A DNA stretch of 64,000 bases, taken from contig JARUPY010000396.1 of NCBI GenBank assembly GCA_029817715.1, forward strand, positions 4,154,001 through 4,218,000, read 5' to 3'. This DNA comes from Melastoma dodecandrum. Its lineage: Eukaryota; Streptophyta; Magnoliopsida; Myrtales; Melastomataceae. Of this stretch, positions 24,491 to 36,000 are shown one piece after another (positions within the stretch are counted from its first letter, which is position 1; each line of letters starts with the position of its first letter). Position numbers and translations under genes: made by a program. The notes beneath the pieces are model-generated. The model was given only the letters and a program-made list of their open reading frames with translations. It was not told where the DNA came from and did not search any database.

Positions 24491-25799
24491 TGGTCGGGTG
24501 GAAGTTGTTTGATTCTAATCTCAAAAGAACATGACTGGGGCATGAAAGTGCAAACACTTTCTCCCTCGAAGTTTGGACAAGAGCACCACCGAGGTTTGAA
24601 TACCTAAACCTGTTTATTTTCTTAAGCATTTGTGTGCTCATTTGCATATAATTTGAAATTATCTTTAATAAAAATGTTTCTGAACGAGAGTGGAGAAGGC
24701 AAGCCTATCCCCAAACACTTACCCAGAGGGATGAGCGCAAACACTATAAAAATTCATACACAAGCATTCAGGTGGATGACGAGTCCTTTGACAAAAGATG
24801 CTCTAAACCGGAATGAGATCGAGCACTTCTTCTCTATCCCAAACACGGAACATCAACTATTGCTAGCCCCTTTCGAGCCAAAGTTGAAGTTTTCGTATAC
24901 ACTACACCTAACAAGTCTAAGGACCGCCTCACATCGAGGATAAAAAGGGAGATCTTGTAGCTAGAAACCGGAAGCAACGGATCGTAGAGGCTATACTTCC
25001 TTAAGATTCAGGCAAAGATACATCATCGACAATTAGGCCTACCAGTTGAGTCGTTCCTGAAGATCAAATTTCTCAAAGAATTTCCCAAAGAGCACAGATA
25101 CCAAAGAAAAGTACCAGAAAACAGAGTGGGGCAAATCCCTATGATCCAGTAAAGAAAAAGCAAAGTGCAAGATGAAAATCAAAAGAGCAAAAACAAAGCA
25201 TCGGGACTGACATTGACAGTCGCAAAAGAAAAGATGCTACCCTTCTAAAACAAAGCTTTTCCCAAAGTGGATTGATCACACCTGCCAGTAAACCATTTAT
25301 TCATCCCCCAACAGAACATGTTAACTGGTGACCTGTCTAATGGATGGAAAATTTGCTTGAATGGTGGAACCTCTACGATCCAGTAGCTTTCGATGAGGTC
25401 CTTAAACTTTTTCTTTCAGATGACGAATTCAAACTTTCAGTCTAAAGGCCTTATGTCGAAGCCACATTATAACCCCAACAAAGACTACTTCGACTGGTAC
25501 ATGAACATCCAAGTCAAAGGAATTCCGAAATCCAACAGAAGCGGCTTTCAGAAGTGAGAGTGAAACACGAGAGAAATCGACAAACCTTTTCTGCTCTCGC
25601 TGGGAAACATACTCTTAAAAAGAAAACAAAACGAAGCATAATGTGCATGTTCATTTAGCTGTTCTTGTTTTTGTTTTCGTTGTGACTAATGAGTTTTCTT
25701 GATAAGCTTTTTAGGTGCATGCTGAACAAAGATGTTTTCGAAACATAATTTGAGGTATTCCTAATATCCTTGCGAGAAAATCTTTCCAGATTCCCTCAC

Positions 25800-25813
25800 A
25801 AGAAGGGGCAAAC
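25800..25813 (+). promoter_or_regulatory. Polypurine tract before the right LTR
   Basis: AAGAAGGGGCAAAC lies immediately before the TG start of the right LTR at 25814, the normal place for plus-strand priming. Confidence 0.7.
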
Positions 25814-28295
25814 TGTAATACCTCAAATATCTAGGCTAGAAATTACCTTTCCTATTTTCAAGAATATTTCATTTGATTCCTTGCATTCACTAAATTTCCC
25901 TTTCTAAATGGAAGCACATACACACGTTACAGAACTTGCAGAGATAGATTGAAACGCTTCTCCCTTTAAACGTTTCAACTTGCAAACGTTATATTCTACT
26001 TCCCTATATAGAAGACACACACAGAGAGACAACGGAGGGGGGGATCCTGACAGCCTTGACCTTTGGACGATCGTCATCTCCTGCAATCTCCTCACCAAGG
26101 TAAGAGGAAGAAGACGTCAACGGAGACCCCCCTGACCAGCCTAACCGCGGAGGACACGTTCCTGTTTCACAAGTCGACGGCTGTGGCAAGAAGAAACAAC
26201 GGCAACCCCGGACAACCTCCGACGTCCTCCCTTCGACGTCTCCATGCTCGAGGCCCTCTCTCCGGCATCTAGGATCGGCCCTCCCTCGTCTAGAGACGAG
26301 GAGGACTCAACTACCACATTTCGTAACCTCGTAGCTTCACGGGAGGGCTCTCTTTTTTGCTTTGACGTTTTCTTGTTTGCGCAGCCGTAAGGATTAGACA
26401 GCCGAGAACCAACTCATGAAGACATCTTGTGGTCGCCAAAACAGGCCAAGACTCTCACACCCCCTTCCCTTCACACGTCCTAGCATGTTGGGATGTGTTG
26501 CAGCCCTCACATCGAGCCAAAATTGCTCGGTAAGTCCAAGCATGTTTCGGATCAGTTTGCGCAACCTTCGATTTTTGCTATATATCTTTTTGTGTAGTCA
26601 TCGGAATCGTGCGAAACTACTTTCATTTGATTCCTAACTTAAATATGGTTCTAAGGACGCTAACCATGCTAAATTTGAGTTTTTAACCTAGGAGTTTGGA
26701 ATAAAACATTGTACTGGTTACAAACGACCGAGTTTCACACTTTTGGACATGACCGTTCGCATTTTTGCCATACGTCGAACTTCAAATATACTCTAAACAT
26801 GTCGAACTAGCTATATATGATGTTTCATGCACAAATTTTTAGTGGTTTTAAAATGACATGGCATTTACATATGAATGGAGTGTTTCCGAAGAATCCGAAG
26901 ACTTATAGGCTCGGATCTGCATGTCGACAGTCCACTCTTCCACTCATAACTTTCTTTCTGGAAATCGTATTGACCTAAAACTTGCGCCATTAGATGCCTG
27001 ACTTCAAGAGCTTTGTTTTGGTATAAGTAAGCTCATTTTCATTAACTGAGCTAAAAGTTATATACGTTTTTCCGAGAGGTAATAAAACTGTCGGAGCTCG
27101 GATCTGCATGTGGACATCTCACTCTTTCATTCATAACTTTTGTTACAAATCTTAGATTGACTTGAAACTTATTCTACTAGATTAGATTATTGACTTGAAA
27201 AGCTTTCTTTCAAGTATAAACACACGCATTTTCATGAATTGAGCAAAAAGTTATGCATCTTTGTTTGAAAGGTACCAAAGCTGCCACGGTTGATAATCAT
27301 TCGATTACGATTTTCCGTCATGTCTTGAACTTGCTTGCTGTCATTGATATGTTTCTAAGTCCATGATCCTCGCGTTTATCATGTATATATTACTATTTAC
27401 TAATCATTTTCCTATCTCGACATTTTCGCAAGTGAAAATACAATCTCGTCAATCCGAGTGACGTTCGGGACATATTGGAGGTTGATGGGCTCAAACACCT
27501 CATATCGTTCGCTTCCGTTTTCCAACTTCAAGATGATGCACGGTGGATCATAGCGGAAACGCTCCAGACGTCCCCAACCGGCAAACCTCAGGTACATGAG
27601 GGAGGTGCGGGCCTCCCGTTTTTTTTTTTCTTTCTTTCCACATGTAACGTGTCATGGGCCCAAGTGCATAGGCCCACGATCACCGCCCTTCCCCGCTCCT
27701 TTTGATCTAAATAATTGTCTGTGCCTGTCCGCATGCCTTAGGCCCATAGGTTTATCGTCGCATGCGGTTTGTAAAACAAATAAACATGAGTTCGGGCCCA
27801 AAAAGCCTGAATCGGGTCCAACGCCCGTTAACCAAAAGCAAACTTTTGGAGCAAACGCCATCTCTTCGCATGTTTAGATGTAAGAGTTAGTAGCTAGGAA
27901 TCCCCGAATCTACTCTGGTTTTCCGACTTAAACCAAGCTTTTAAAAATAAGTCGGTGGCGACTCCGTAATAGTTTACCTAAGTTAAACAACACATTTTTT
28001 TACGAAGTCATTTTGGATGAGGGACTGACGACACGAGCCGCTCTTGGAACCTCCTGAAGCTTCCTCCTCGGGCCATGCGCTTCTTTTCGCCCGTCGCCTC
28101 TTAAGGAGCATGGAGACGATCGACGAAGAGTCTGGGCAGACCCGGTCAGGAATCGAAGGAGGAACCACCCTGGTCTTTTCCGCAGCGTTCGACGCTCAAG
28201 TCGCGACGCCGACCGGAAGACTCTAGGGGAGCGAGCCCGGATCCTCGGGTCGTTCGAACCGCCGCGCGCGTGCTAGGCCGGAAGGCGCGCGTACA
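25814..28295 (+). repeat. Right LTR of the LARD (full length)
   Basis: 2482 bp, TGTAATACC...GTACA, followed directly by the target duplication CTTGG at 28296. It holds the 772-bp segment (26057-26828) lost from the left copy. Confidence 0.93.
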
Positions 28296-28898
28296 CTTGG
28301 CATCAACCGGAATCATCCTGACTATGTGTCTTTCAAGCCTGAAAAACGAACTCTGGAGAAAACTGGGCAACTTGTTGAACATGGAACTGAGGAAAGTGGA
28401 ACACGGAAGACCCTTGAAGTGCTGGAGGTCTACAAAGCTAGTGCGCATGTCGGTGCCGTTTTGGCTGCTGTCGGTGTTGATATGGGAAAACTCTTTAGTG
28501 CTTCAGAGATCTCTGATATTGTCCACAGGTATGTCGAACAAGAAATCTGGTTAAGCCAGCAGACAAGTCCTATGTTATTTTGGATGCTGTGCTATGAGAC
28601 GCATTGTATAAAGGAGCAGTAAAGAAAGGATCCGCATACCCAACTGAAATTCATAAAAAGGATCTAGGGACAACATTCATTGGTCGAATGCAGCCACACC
28701 ATAGAGTAGCTCGAGGGAATGATTCTGTTGTTCGAAAAGGTGCTCTGAGACCAATTCAAATCATGACCGAGCGGAGGCAAGGAAACAAGAAAGTGACTAG
28801 ACTTTCAGGGTTGGAAGTTTTCCTTGGGGATCCTGAATCATTGGCTTCAGAGTTGCAAAAGAAATTCGCTTGCAGCACTACAGTGGCAGAATTACCAG

Positions 28899-29028
28899 TT
28901 ACGTCTGCTCTCTTAGTAGTTGTTGGTAGAAAAGGGACTTCATAGATTAGTCAAAATAGCATCTAGACTACACCAAGATAGCCTTCGGGTACACCGTTGG
29001 TATTGGAAGACGGTTTGTCCCTATGTAG
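28899..29028 (-). pseudogene. LINE RNase H relic, part 1 (split by the inner MULE)
   Basis: When 28899-29037 is joined to 38858 onwards, leaving out the inner element and one target duplication, and read on the minus strand, the text NLLADKLAKRVRHQEESSI is followed by ILRRDKP-like residues. This resembles the RNase H end of plant LINE polyproteins (ADxLAK...). It sits in the eIF2D intron, at the place where the donor site should be. Confidence 0.45.
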
Positions 29029-29037
29029 TATATCTAT

Positions 29038-29843
29038 GGAAGCGGCTAACGGTACGTGCACGTAACGGTTACGTGCTTTTACTAATTACTACTAAAATTT
29101 TTTAGTAAATTTTACTAAAAGTTGACCGTTACTAACAAAGTCAACGCGAATTTAGTAAAAAATGTAGTAAAATTTACTAAAATCCGGTCGTCTTTTAGTA
29201 AAGTCAACGCAGAATTAGTAAAAATGTATGTAAAATTTACTATTTTTTTACTGTTCATAGAAGTTAAAGTTTACTAATTTTTCGCTGACTTTACTAAAAC
29301 TTTTCCGTTAGTAAAGTCAACTCATATTTAGTAAAAAAAGTAGTAAAATTTACGACCTTTTTTACTAACTGTACGTTGACGTAACGAAAATTTTTTCGTA
29401 TTTTAGTAAAGTCAACTATATTTTAGTAAAATTGTTAGTAAAATTTACTACTTTTTTTACTAATTTTGAGTTGACTTTTACTAATGGAAAAGCTTTAGTA
29501 AGGTCAGCAGGAATTTACTAAAAAAAGTAGTAAAATTTACAACTTTTTACTGTGCCGAGGAAGCCGATAAGTAGTAATCGTTTACTAATTGTGGTGCCAT
29601 TTTTAGTAAAAAACTCTTCCAGTTAGTAAAACTGTTAGTAAAGTCCAACGTTTTTAGTAAATGTTTACGAATTTTGACATGTTTTTACTACAAATATTAG
29701 TAAACTGTTACTACAAAATGAACGTGTTTACTAATGAATTTACTAAGTAGAACAGTGTTTCCTAAGCTAACTCCGAACCTATATTGGATGTGAAATTACC
29801 GGTTTACCCCTGTTACTAACTTTATTACTAATTTTACGGGTCG
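29038..29843 (+). repeat. Left terminal inverted repeat of the inner MULE
   Basis: 806 bp, nearly identical to the inverse of 38044-38848; the two stay matched up to ...ACGGGTCG. Dense TTTACTAA/TTAGTAAA motifs in both orientations fill it. Confidence 0.95.
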
Positions 29844-30500
29844 TATTACTAATATTATTTAGTAATTAACTTACTAACTTTATTACTAAGTTTTAAGAAT
29901 TGTGACGTAAATTTTAGTAAGTGTAACCCCCAGATCTGCATTTAATTCCCTGCCGATGTGCTTCTGCATTTCGATTTGGAGTTGTTGCAGCGTTCTTGCT
30001 GACGAGGTGTTGCTCCCGTAGGCAGAGGTAGTAGCTGCAGCTGCAGACGGTGAAGGATTCACCATTTCGTGACCGGGTCTTCGTCCCGGATTTCTCCCCG
30101 GCGGCAGTACGTGATCGTCCCAGAGCGTGGGCTTTGGGGCGGCGTCCCCGATTTTGGCTCGTGTAGGTCGTCCTCGTGCCGGATCTTCGGCTGGACTTCG
30201 TCTTCAACCCATATCACATTCTGTAGGTCCTCCTCCGAGATGTTCGGCTGGAGGGCATCGTCCCAAGTGTTCGGCATGCCCCCTCCGCTGCGGCCGCAGG
30301 CCGAGTTGCATGTTCAGGTTCTTCAGTTGCAGCTCTTCCGACAACTTCATGATATTCGGCTGCAGCTTGTCCTGCAGGTTCATGTACTTCCGCTGCAGGT
30401 GGACTGACAGGCCTTTATTCCTCCGCTGCAGGTGGTCCGATAGGGGATTCTTGTTCGGTTTGTGGTGGAGTATGTGCTTTCGTCCTCGTTAGTCTGCCGA
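29844..30500. other. Subterminal and promoter region of the inner MULE
   Basis: Between the inverted repeat and the transposase lies first an A/T-rich stretch with further TTACTAA motifs (to about 29930), then GC-rich DNA with repeated GCTGCAG motifs near 30030, 30350, 30380, 30390 and 30425. No protein family is recognisable in either strand. It probably holds the transposase promoter and 5' leader. Confidence 0.4.
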
Positions 30501-30614
30501 AATGGAGAGTCTATTGAACGCGGATAACACAAAATTCGGTGAAGAAAACAAAGTTCATTATCGAATTATTATTCATCATCGTCCATGTATTGATAACCTT
30601 TTGTTTTAATTAAT

Positions 30615-32765
30615 GTGAATGTAGATGACCAGGATGTTCACCATTTCTTCAATGTAGTCAGTGGTATGAATGAAGATCAGATGTTGAATATGGCATTCGG
30701 TAATGGCGAAGAGGTGGAAGAGTTCATTAAAATGTATGCAATGGTTCATGGGTTTTCAGTTCGCAAAAGAGATCGACAGAAATTAAGAAACGGTGAATGT
30801 GTCATGAGAAAGTGGGTTTGTTCAAGGGAAGGCGAGTGTTCCGATATCCCGGACTGGACAGCCAAAAGTCGGGTTAGAGCATCTGTCAAGAATGGTTGCA
30901 AGTGTTTCTTCAAAGCAAGAGTGGAGGTAAATGGACAATGGAATTTCGTTGCAGTTAAGTTGGAACACAATCATGAAATGGTGAGCGCAGGTCTGTCATA
31001 TTTCATGCCAGAGAGGCGCCAAATCAGCGACGAAGATATGACCTTTGTCCGTCGAATGCTTGACGTTGGATTTAGACAGTGTGATATAATGCGACTACTT
31101 GTACACGCATCAGGTGGACACTCACGTGCCGGTTTCCTAATGAAGGACCTCAATAACCGGAAGTTGAAGGAAGAGTGTAGTGGTAAGGTTGGTCGTTGTG
31201 ATTCAGTCATTGCATATCTCCTATGTAGGAGGAACAGTGACACTGGTATGGCGTTTGAAACATATGTGGAAAATAATGAAGTGACACGCATATATTGGGC
31301 CGACAGTACGTCAATCAGTGATTACCAATCATTCAGCGATGTCGTAGCACTAGACTCCACGTTCAAGACAAACAATTATGGAATGCAAATGGTAATCATT
31401 GTCGGCGTAAATCATCACCATCAAACTACTGTTTTTGGCTCTGCCTTGATGAGTTATGAAACCACTGCTGACTACACTTGGCTCCTACGGACTCATACAC
31501 AGATAATGGGAGGCAAACATCCGGTAAGCGTGGTCACAGACGCTGACAAAGCCATGATTGCTTCAGTGAGACAAGTATGGCCAATGTCAAGGCATAGGTT
31601 ATGTCTTTGGCATTTTAGTCGGAACATCAATTGTCGTGTACAGGACGCGGGTATGCGAGCTCGTATTTCGTCATTCATGTACAACAGTAGACCAAGTGAA
31701 GAAGTGGAAGAGGAGTGGTCATCGTTAATGACCCATACAGGATCCATAAGCATTAGATGGCTGCAACAGATTTATGCATGCCGGCATATGTGGTGGCAAA
31801 CTTATCTTCATGGTCATTTTTGGGCAGAACTTAGAAGCACTCAACGATGCGAACGAATGCATCGTTACATGAAGGGCTATGTCGACAGCAAACAAAAACT
31901 GCATGATTTCGTTAACAATTTCGAGCGCGCTGTTGCTGATCTTCGTCACAAGGAATACGAAGAGGATTTCAATTCAATGCATAAGGTAATAAGGACAACT
32001 ACGATGTTGCGTCGACTTGAGGAGGATGCTAGTCGATTATACACCCTCAGTTCTTTTCGTAAAGTTCAGTCAGAACTGAAAAAGGAGTCGCGATTTTATG
32101 TGGAAGATGTAGTTGACGGGAATATAGCAAGGTTGTACAGTCTTTCGTGTTATGACGGTGAGCATAGATGTGTGCAAGTGTCATCAAGCAAACAAAATGT
32201 GGAACTCAGTTGCAGCTGTTTGCATTTAGAGACATTTGGGTTACCATGTGCCCACCTGTTCCACGTTGCGAAAGTTGAAGGTTTCTTTTCCATACCGCAG
32301 CATCTGGTCAGTAAGAGATGGACAAAGAATGCTAAAAGTCAAAGTAACCCAGGTGTAACGGCGCGTCAATACGGTGTGGACCAAAATGCTCTACGACAGG
32401 GGATTCTCATGACCGCATGCCGGCGTATGTGCTTTCTTGCTGGAAGATCGGACAACGAATTTCGGAAGGTTCAGAAAAGAATTCAGTCATTGACGTTGGA
32501 GTTAGAGAGGAGTACTGTGGACAATGAAGGTTTAACAAGGGTTGATCATCGCGTCGCCTATAATATTGGTGACGAGATTCGTCGCGAGTACGTCATTCAC
32601 GGAAGCAAGCAAGACTGTGCCATTGGCCCTTCGCAACGGACCAATGACTGTGGTGAAAATGTCGAAAAAGTAGGCAACGTATGTAGTGAAAGTTGTTTTG
32701 AAATCGTACAAGATGTGCGCTGTGAAGATAGCTCCGTTTATGGACAGCTACATATGTACCCTTAA
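30615..32765 (+). CDS. FAR1-related MULE transposase
   Basis: A single open frame of 716 codons. Residues about 35-125 form the FAR1-type zinc-binding DNA-binding domain (GFSVRKRDRQKLRNGECVMR ... KWVCSREGEC ... CKCFFKARV ... LEHNHEMV). The MULE transposase domain follows with the catalytic D247 (VVALDSTF), D309 (VVTDADKAM), the CLWHF motif at 330 and E413 (STQRCERMH). A SWIM zinc finger lies at 533-547 (CSCLHLETFGLPCAH). It would cut and join the element ends. The start may lie further upstream: ATG at 30502, an exon to 30538 ending at a GT, and an acceptor at 30624 join in phase. The only neighbour in the element is the convergent Ulp1 gene 240 bp away. No break is visible. FAR1/FHY3 host transcription factors derive from such transposases, but the inverted ends show this is a transposon copy. 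Confidence 0.93.
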   Translation: MNVDDQDVHHFFNVVSGMNEDQMLNMAFGNGEEVEEFIKMYAMVHGFSVRKRDRQKLRNGECVMRKWVCSREGECSDIPDWTAKSRVRASVKNGCKCFFKARVEVNGQWNFVAVKLEHNHEMVSAGLSYFMPERRQISDEDMTFVRRMLDVGFRQCDIMRLLVHASGGHSRAGFLMKDLNNRKLKEECSGKVGRCDSVIAYLLCRRNSDTGMAFETYVENNEVTRIYWADSTSISDYQSFSDVVALDSTFKTNNYGMQMVIIVGVNHHHQTTVFGSALMSYETTADYTWLLRTHTQIMGGKHPVSVVTDADKAMIASVRQVWPMSRHRLCLWHFSRNINCRVQDAGMRARISSFMYNSRPSEEVEEEWSSLMTHTGSISIRWLQQIYACRHMWWQTYLHGHFWAELRSTQRCERMHRYMKGYVDSKQKLHDFVNNFERAVADLRHKEYEEDFNSMHKVIRTTTMLRRLEEDASRLYTLSSFRKVQSELKKESRFYVEDVVDGNIARLYSLSCYDGEHRCVQVSSSKQNVELSCSCLHLETFGLPCAHLFHVAKVEGFFSIPQHLVSKRWTKNAKSQSNPGVTARQYGVDQNALRQGILMTACRRMCFLAGRSDNEFRKVQKRIQSLTLELERSTVDNEGLTRVDHRVAYNIGDEIRREYVIHGSKQDCAIGPSQRTNDCGENVEKVGNVCSESCFEIVQDVRCEDSSVYGQLHMYP

Positions 32766-33007
32766 GTCAAAATTTCGACAGCATTTCTGCAGGTGTTTCA
32801 GTTTACATGAACCTGTTCATTCAGTTAAGCAACCAGAACTAAGTAACAGCAGCTCCTTACCAAAAATTATACAGGTCCTACAATACAAGTTCACTACACA
32901 GAACGCATTTATCAAACTATAATAGTCTGCCTACATCCGGATGTGGGCATGCGTTGCAAAAAAGGTTGTAGTAGAAGTCCGGAATCTGCCTCTGCACAGT
33001 GCAGTGT

Positions 33008-36000
33008 CTATCGACCTGCATCCCATGTTGACGCATCACTGCTCTCCAGTTTTTTCAGCTTCTTGTTCGCATCCTCCTTCATTTTCTGCTGTATTCTTTT
33101 CTTGACGTCATTCCCTGGCCACTTCATCATGCTGATAACAAGCCTCAACCTATCAGCAATGCCTACAATCTAACCAACAAAACAGTAGTTTGCGGACTGC
33201 CTTCTGTGAGAGAAACCAGAATTGCATCTATCTACAATTTCCAGCAGTAAGGCAGCAATGTAACCCAGATTGCGGTAAAGCTGCAGTCCAGCAATTTACA
33301 AGGCCAGTACACCGTAATGGTAGGTATGGAAAAGGAACATACCACTTCGTCAGCCCGTAAAGGTGGATCAGGCAAAGTCATAAATTTCATCACATATATC
33401 CCACATTCGCTCCTGCAGAAACGGCAACGCACAACAGTTGAACAAGGAAACTGAACTTCCTACGATCGACCGAAATGTCACAAAAGTTGACGGACTTACT
33501 CATTTCCGGCAGCCATCTGGTCGGGGACGTTCGTCGGATATATTATTTTCCAGCTGCAAATGTCTGGTATTTGATACCCTTTCGCCTTTGATTTCACCAT
33601 ATTTTCTTCCATGACGACGCTTAGAAGCTTCAACACCCGATGATGGAGCTCAGCTCTGCCCCCGACGTTCGATAGTTTCTTGTACATGGTGTCCATTATG
33701 ATCACTTCTTGTGTTCTGAATGAAAGAATCTGTAATGCCCAATGTGATTCCGCTACGCAAATCGGAATAAAAATCTGCATATTCGAATACGATTCAGTTT
33801 TCGAAAATACCAACAACACGTAATTCGCAAACATGAAACATGTACGTATATGGTCATAACCATGAATTAGTAAACTGGTGAGGATGGTTACCCATTGCAC
33901 TTCATGGTTCTTGCCAATGTGAGACTTGAAGTGCGAATATAACGAAGACGCGTTTGCTTTGCTTATTACTGGCATCTTGGCTGCACTATACTGCATCGAT
34001 GCAAGATTCTGTTTTCCACGGGACCGTTAGTTGAGGCTACATACAATGTAGGATGCCATCATGAATTATCACTTACCCCTAACCAACTTGGAAGGTACCA
34101 TATCCTTCTCTTCTCGGGATCGACGCTACTTTGTAGCATAACGGCGTGGAAGTCTATAATCTGCATGTTGGAATTGCGGGTCACATGGCTACGAGAGGTT
34201 AACTGTAATTGAAGGTCCCACATTAACGTGTTAAACTTACATCGCTATCTATCCATCTTTTTGGCATAAGAGATAGCATCGCATGCCTATTAACGTGTGC
34301 GGACTCGGTCATGCAAAGGCATTCACTGCAACACAACAGATCCATGCATCGAGTGTTCAGAAACTTAAAGAATATCCGAATACAACAAGTCCGAAGACAG
34401 TGACACTAACCTATGGTCCCGGTCCTCATTCCAAGCGTACTCAATGACACTCCATTGAGCCGGTGTAAAAGTTTTCAGCTCACTAACTGGCACATCCACT
34501 GGGAAGACTTTTTGCAGTGCCTAACCATGACAAATTACAACCATGGATTAACCTATTAATCCTTTTGTTCCTTAAATTTCTGGCAGGATTTCAGCTACGG
34601 CTCCAGTCATTTTATACCTCCGGGATAGTTGACCGTCCACGCTTTCTCGTCCTTGTAATCGGCTTAGGCGGAACAAATGGACTGCTCTTAAAAGCGGATG
34701 GCTTCCGCTCAGCCGTACGACGGGTGGTCTTTCGATTGAAGACTGCTGTCGTCGATGATGCACTTTCCTGACAGAAATAGTGGAGCAACCGACAATGGTC
34801 AATCACTTTGGAAAGGGGTTGAAAAAAAAATAATCTGCATACTTCACCTTCATATGCAGTTCGACCTCTTCCCCTTTACCACATTTCCCAACTTCCGGAT
34901 CTGAAGCCATGGGATGCCGGGGATTGTCATCGACTTTAGTGCTGGGAACCTCCTCGAAATCAGCATCGCATTGTTCTTCTACCAACTCCTTCTCCTTTGC
35001 CATTTCTGTTGGGGTGGCGTTCCCTTCCTTATCGACCGCGACTACCTCAATATTCTTCTCGTTTCCTTTATTCCTCTGAAGCAGATTGACACCCTCCTCC
35101 GATGGTGTCAAGCTCAGCTCAGATTCACTCTCATTGACATCAGCACCAACCAATGCAGATAGTTTATTCAGAGCTCGGGCTAGTTGTACCTCACGCGGGT
35201 CCGAATATTCATCGGACCCTTCTGGCAAATTCTGTTGTATCTGAGGAGGATGATACGGAACCAATCTCTGCTCCGACATCATAGTTGATCCTACCTCAAC
35301 TATAGGTACAGTGATGCGGATGTCCGGCGGCCCGGGCTCAGAAAATGGAGACGAACGGTCAGCATCATTCTCTGCCGGATTTACGTCAACCATTCCTTCT
35401 GTCACTCCTACGGCAACACCCTCTGGGAAATCACCCTCCTTCTCGTCTCCTACCACCTTCTCCTCAGACTTACTTGGCTCTTCTTGCATGACGGAATGGC
35501 CTTGTCGCCCTCTTTCATTTCTAAGTTCATTGAGAATTGCAGCCAATTTCCGGATGATATGCTCATTACTAGCATGGAGTCTCATAACCGAAAGTTCCAC
35601 GGTCTGCTTAGGAAGTACATTCGAAAAGTCACGACTTACAAATAAAGACTAAATTCACAGCCCAAATTATAAACAGATACAGACCAGCAATCGCAATGAA
35701 ACATACCTTCAGCCGCCGCATCACCAATTCCATTTGCCCATATTCGTTCGTAGGGTCCACTTCTTCCTCTGCGTTTGTTTCCACATCGCGGGATTCCTGT
35801 AAGTACACTTAGTACGATTATCTGCCAATGACATATACTACGCATTAAAACAACGACAAAACGTACAAGTTCAGCAAGATCAGCATTTGCAACTCTGAAT
35901 ACGGATTTCAGGCGATCGTCATCCCAATCCGCACATAAAGGCGTAGTCCTGCTCGTCGAGGTTGACACGGTCTCCTCCATAGTTGTTTTACAAGCGTAAA

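Larger units (their letters stand above)
19156..28295 (+). mobile_element. Non-coding LTR retrotransposon (LARD type), CTTGG target duplication
   Basis: Two LTRs in direct orientation (19156-20858 and 25814-28295) start TGTAATACCTC and end GTACA. They are flanked by CTTGG at 19151-19155 and 28296-28300, which restores an uninterrupted eIF2D codon series. The internal 5 kb has a primer-binding site and a polypurine tract but no gag or pol reading frame. The longest open frames are about 130 codons and come from repeats. Such elements are called LARDs and are moved by proteins of other elements. The primer-binding site suggests kinship with the Tat/Ogre Ty3 lineage. Confidence 0.92.

Noticed and set aside
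29038..29843. Regular short repeats resembling a CRISPR array
   Set aside because: The motifs alternate in orientation with irregular spacing, the block is an inverted end of a transposon with target duplication, and the DNA is from a plant.
30615..32765. A host FAR1-RELATED SEQUENCE transcription factor
   Set aside because: The frame lies between near-identical MULE inverted ends with a 9-bp target duplication and beside an Ulp1 gene, so it is the element's transposase.
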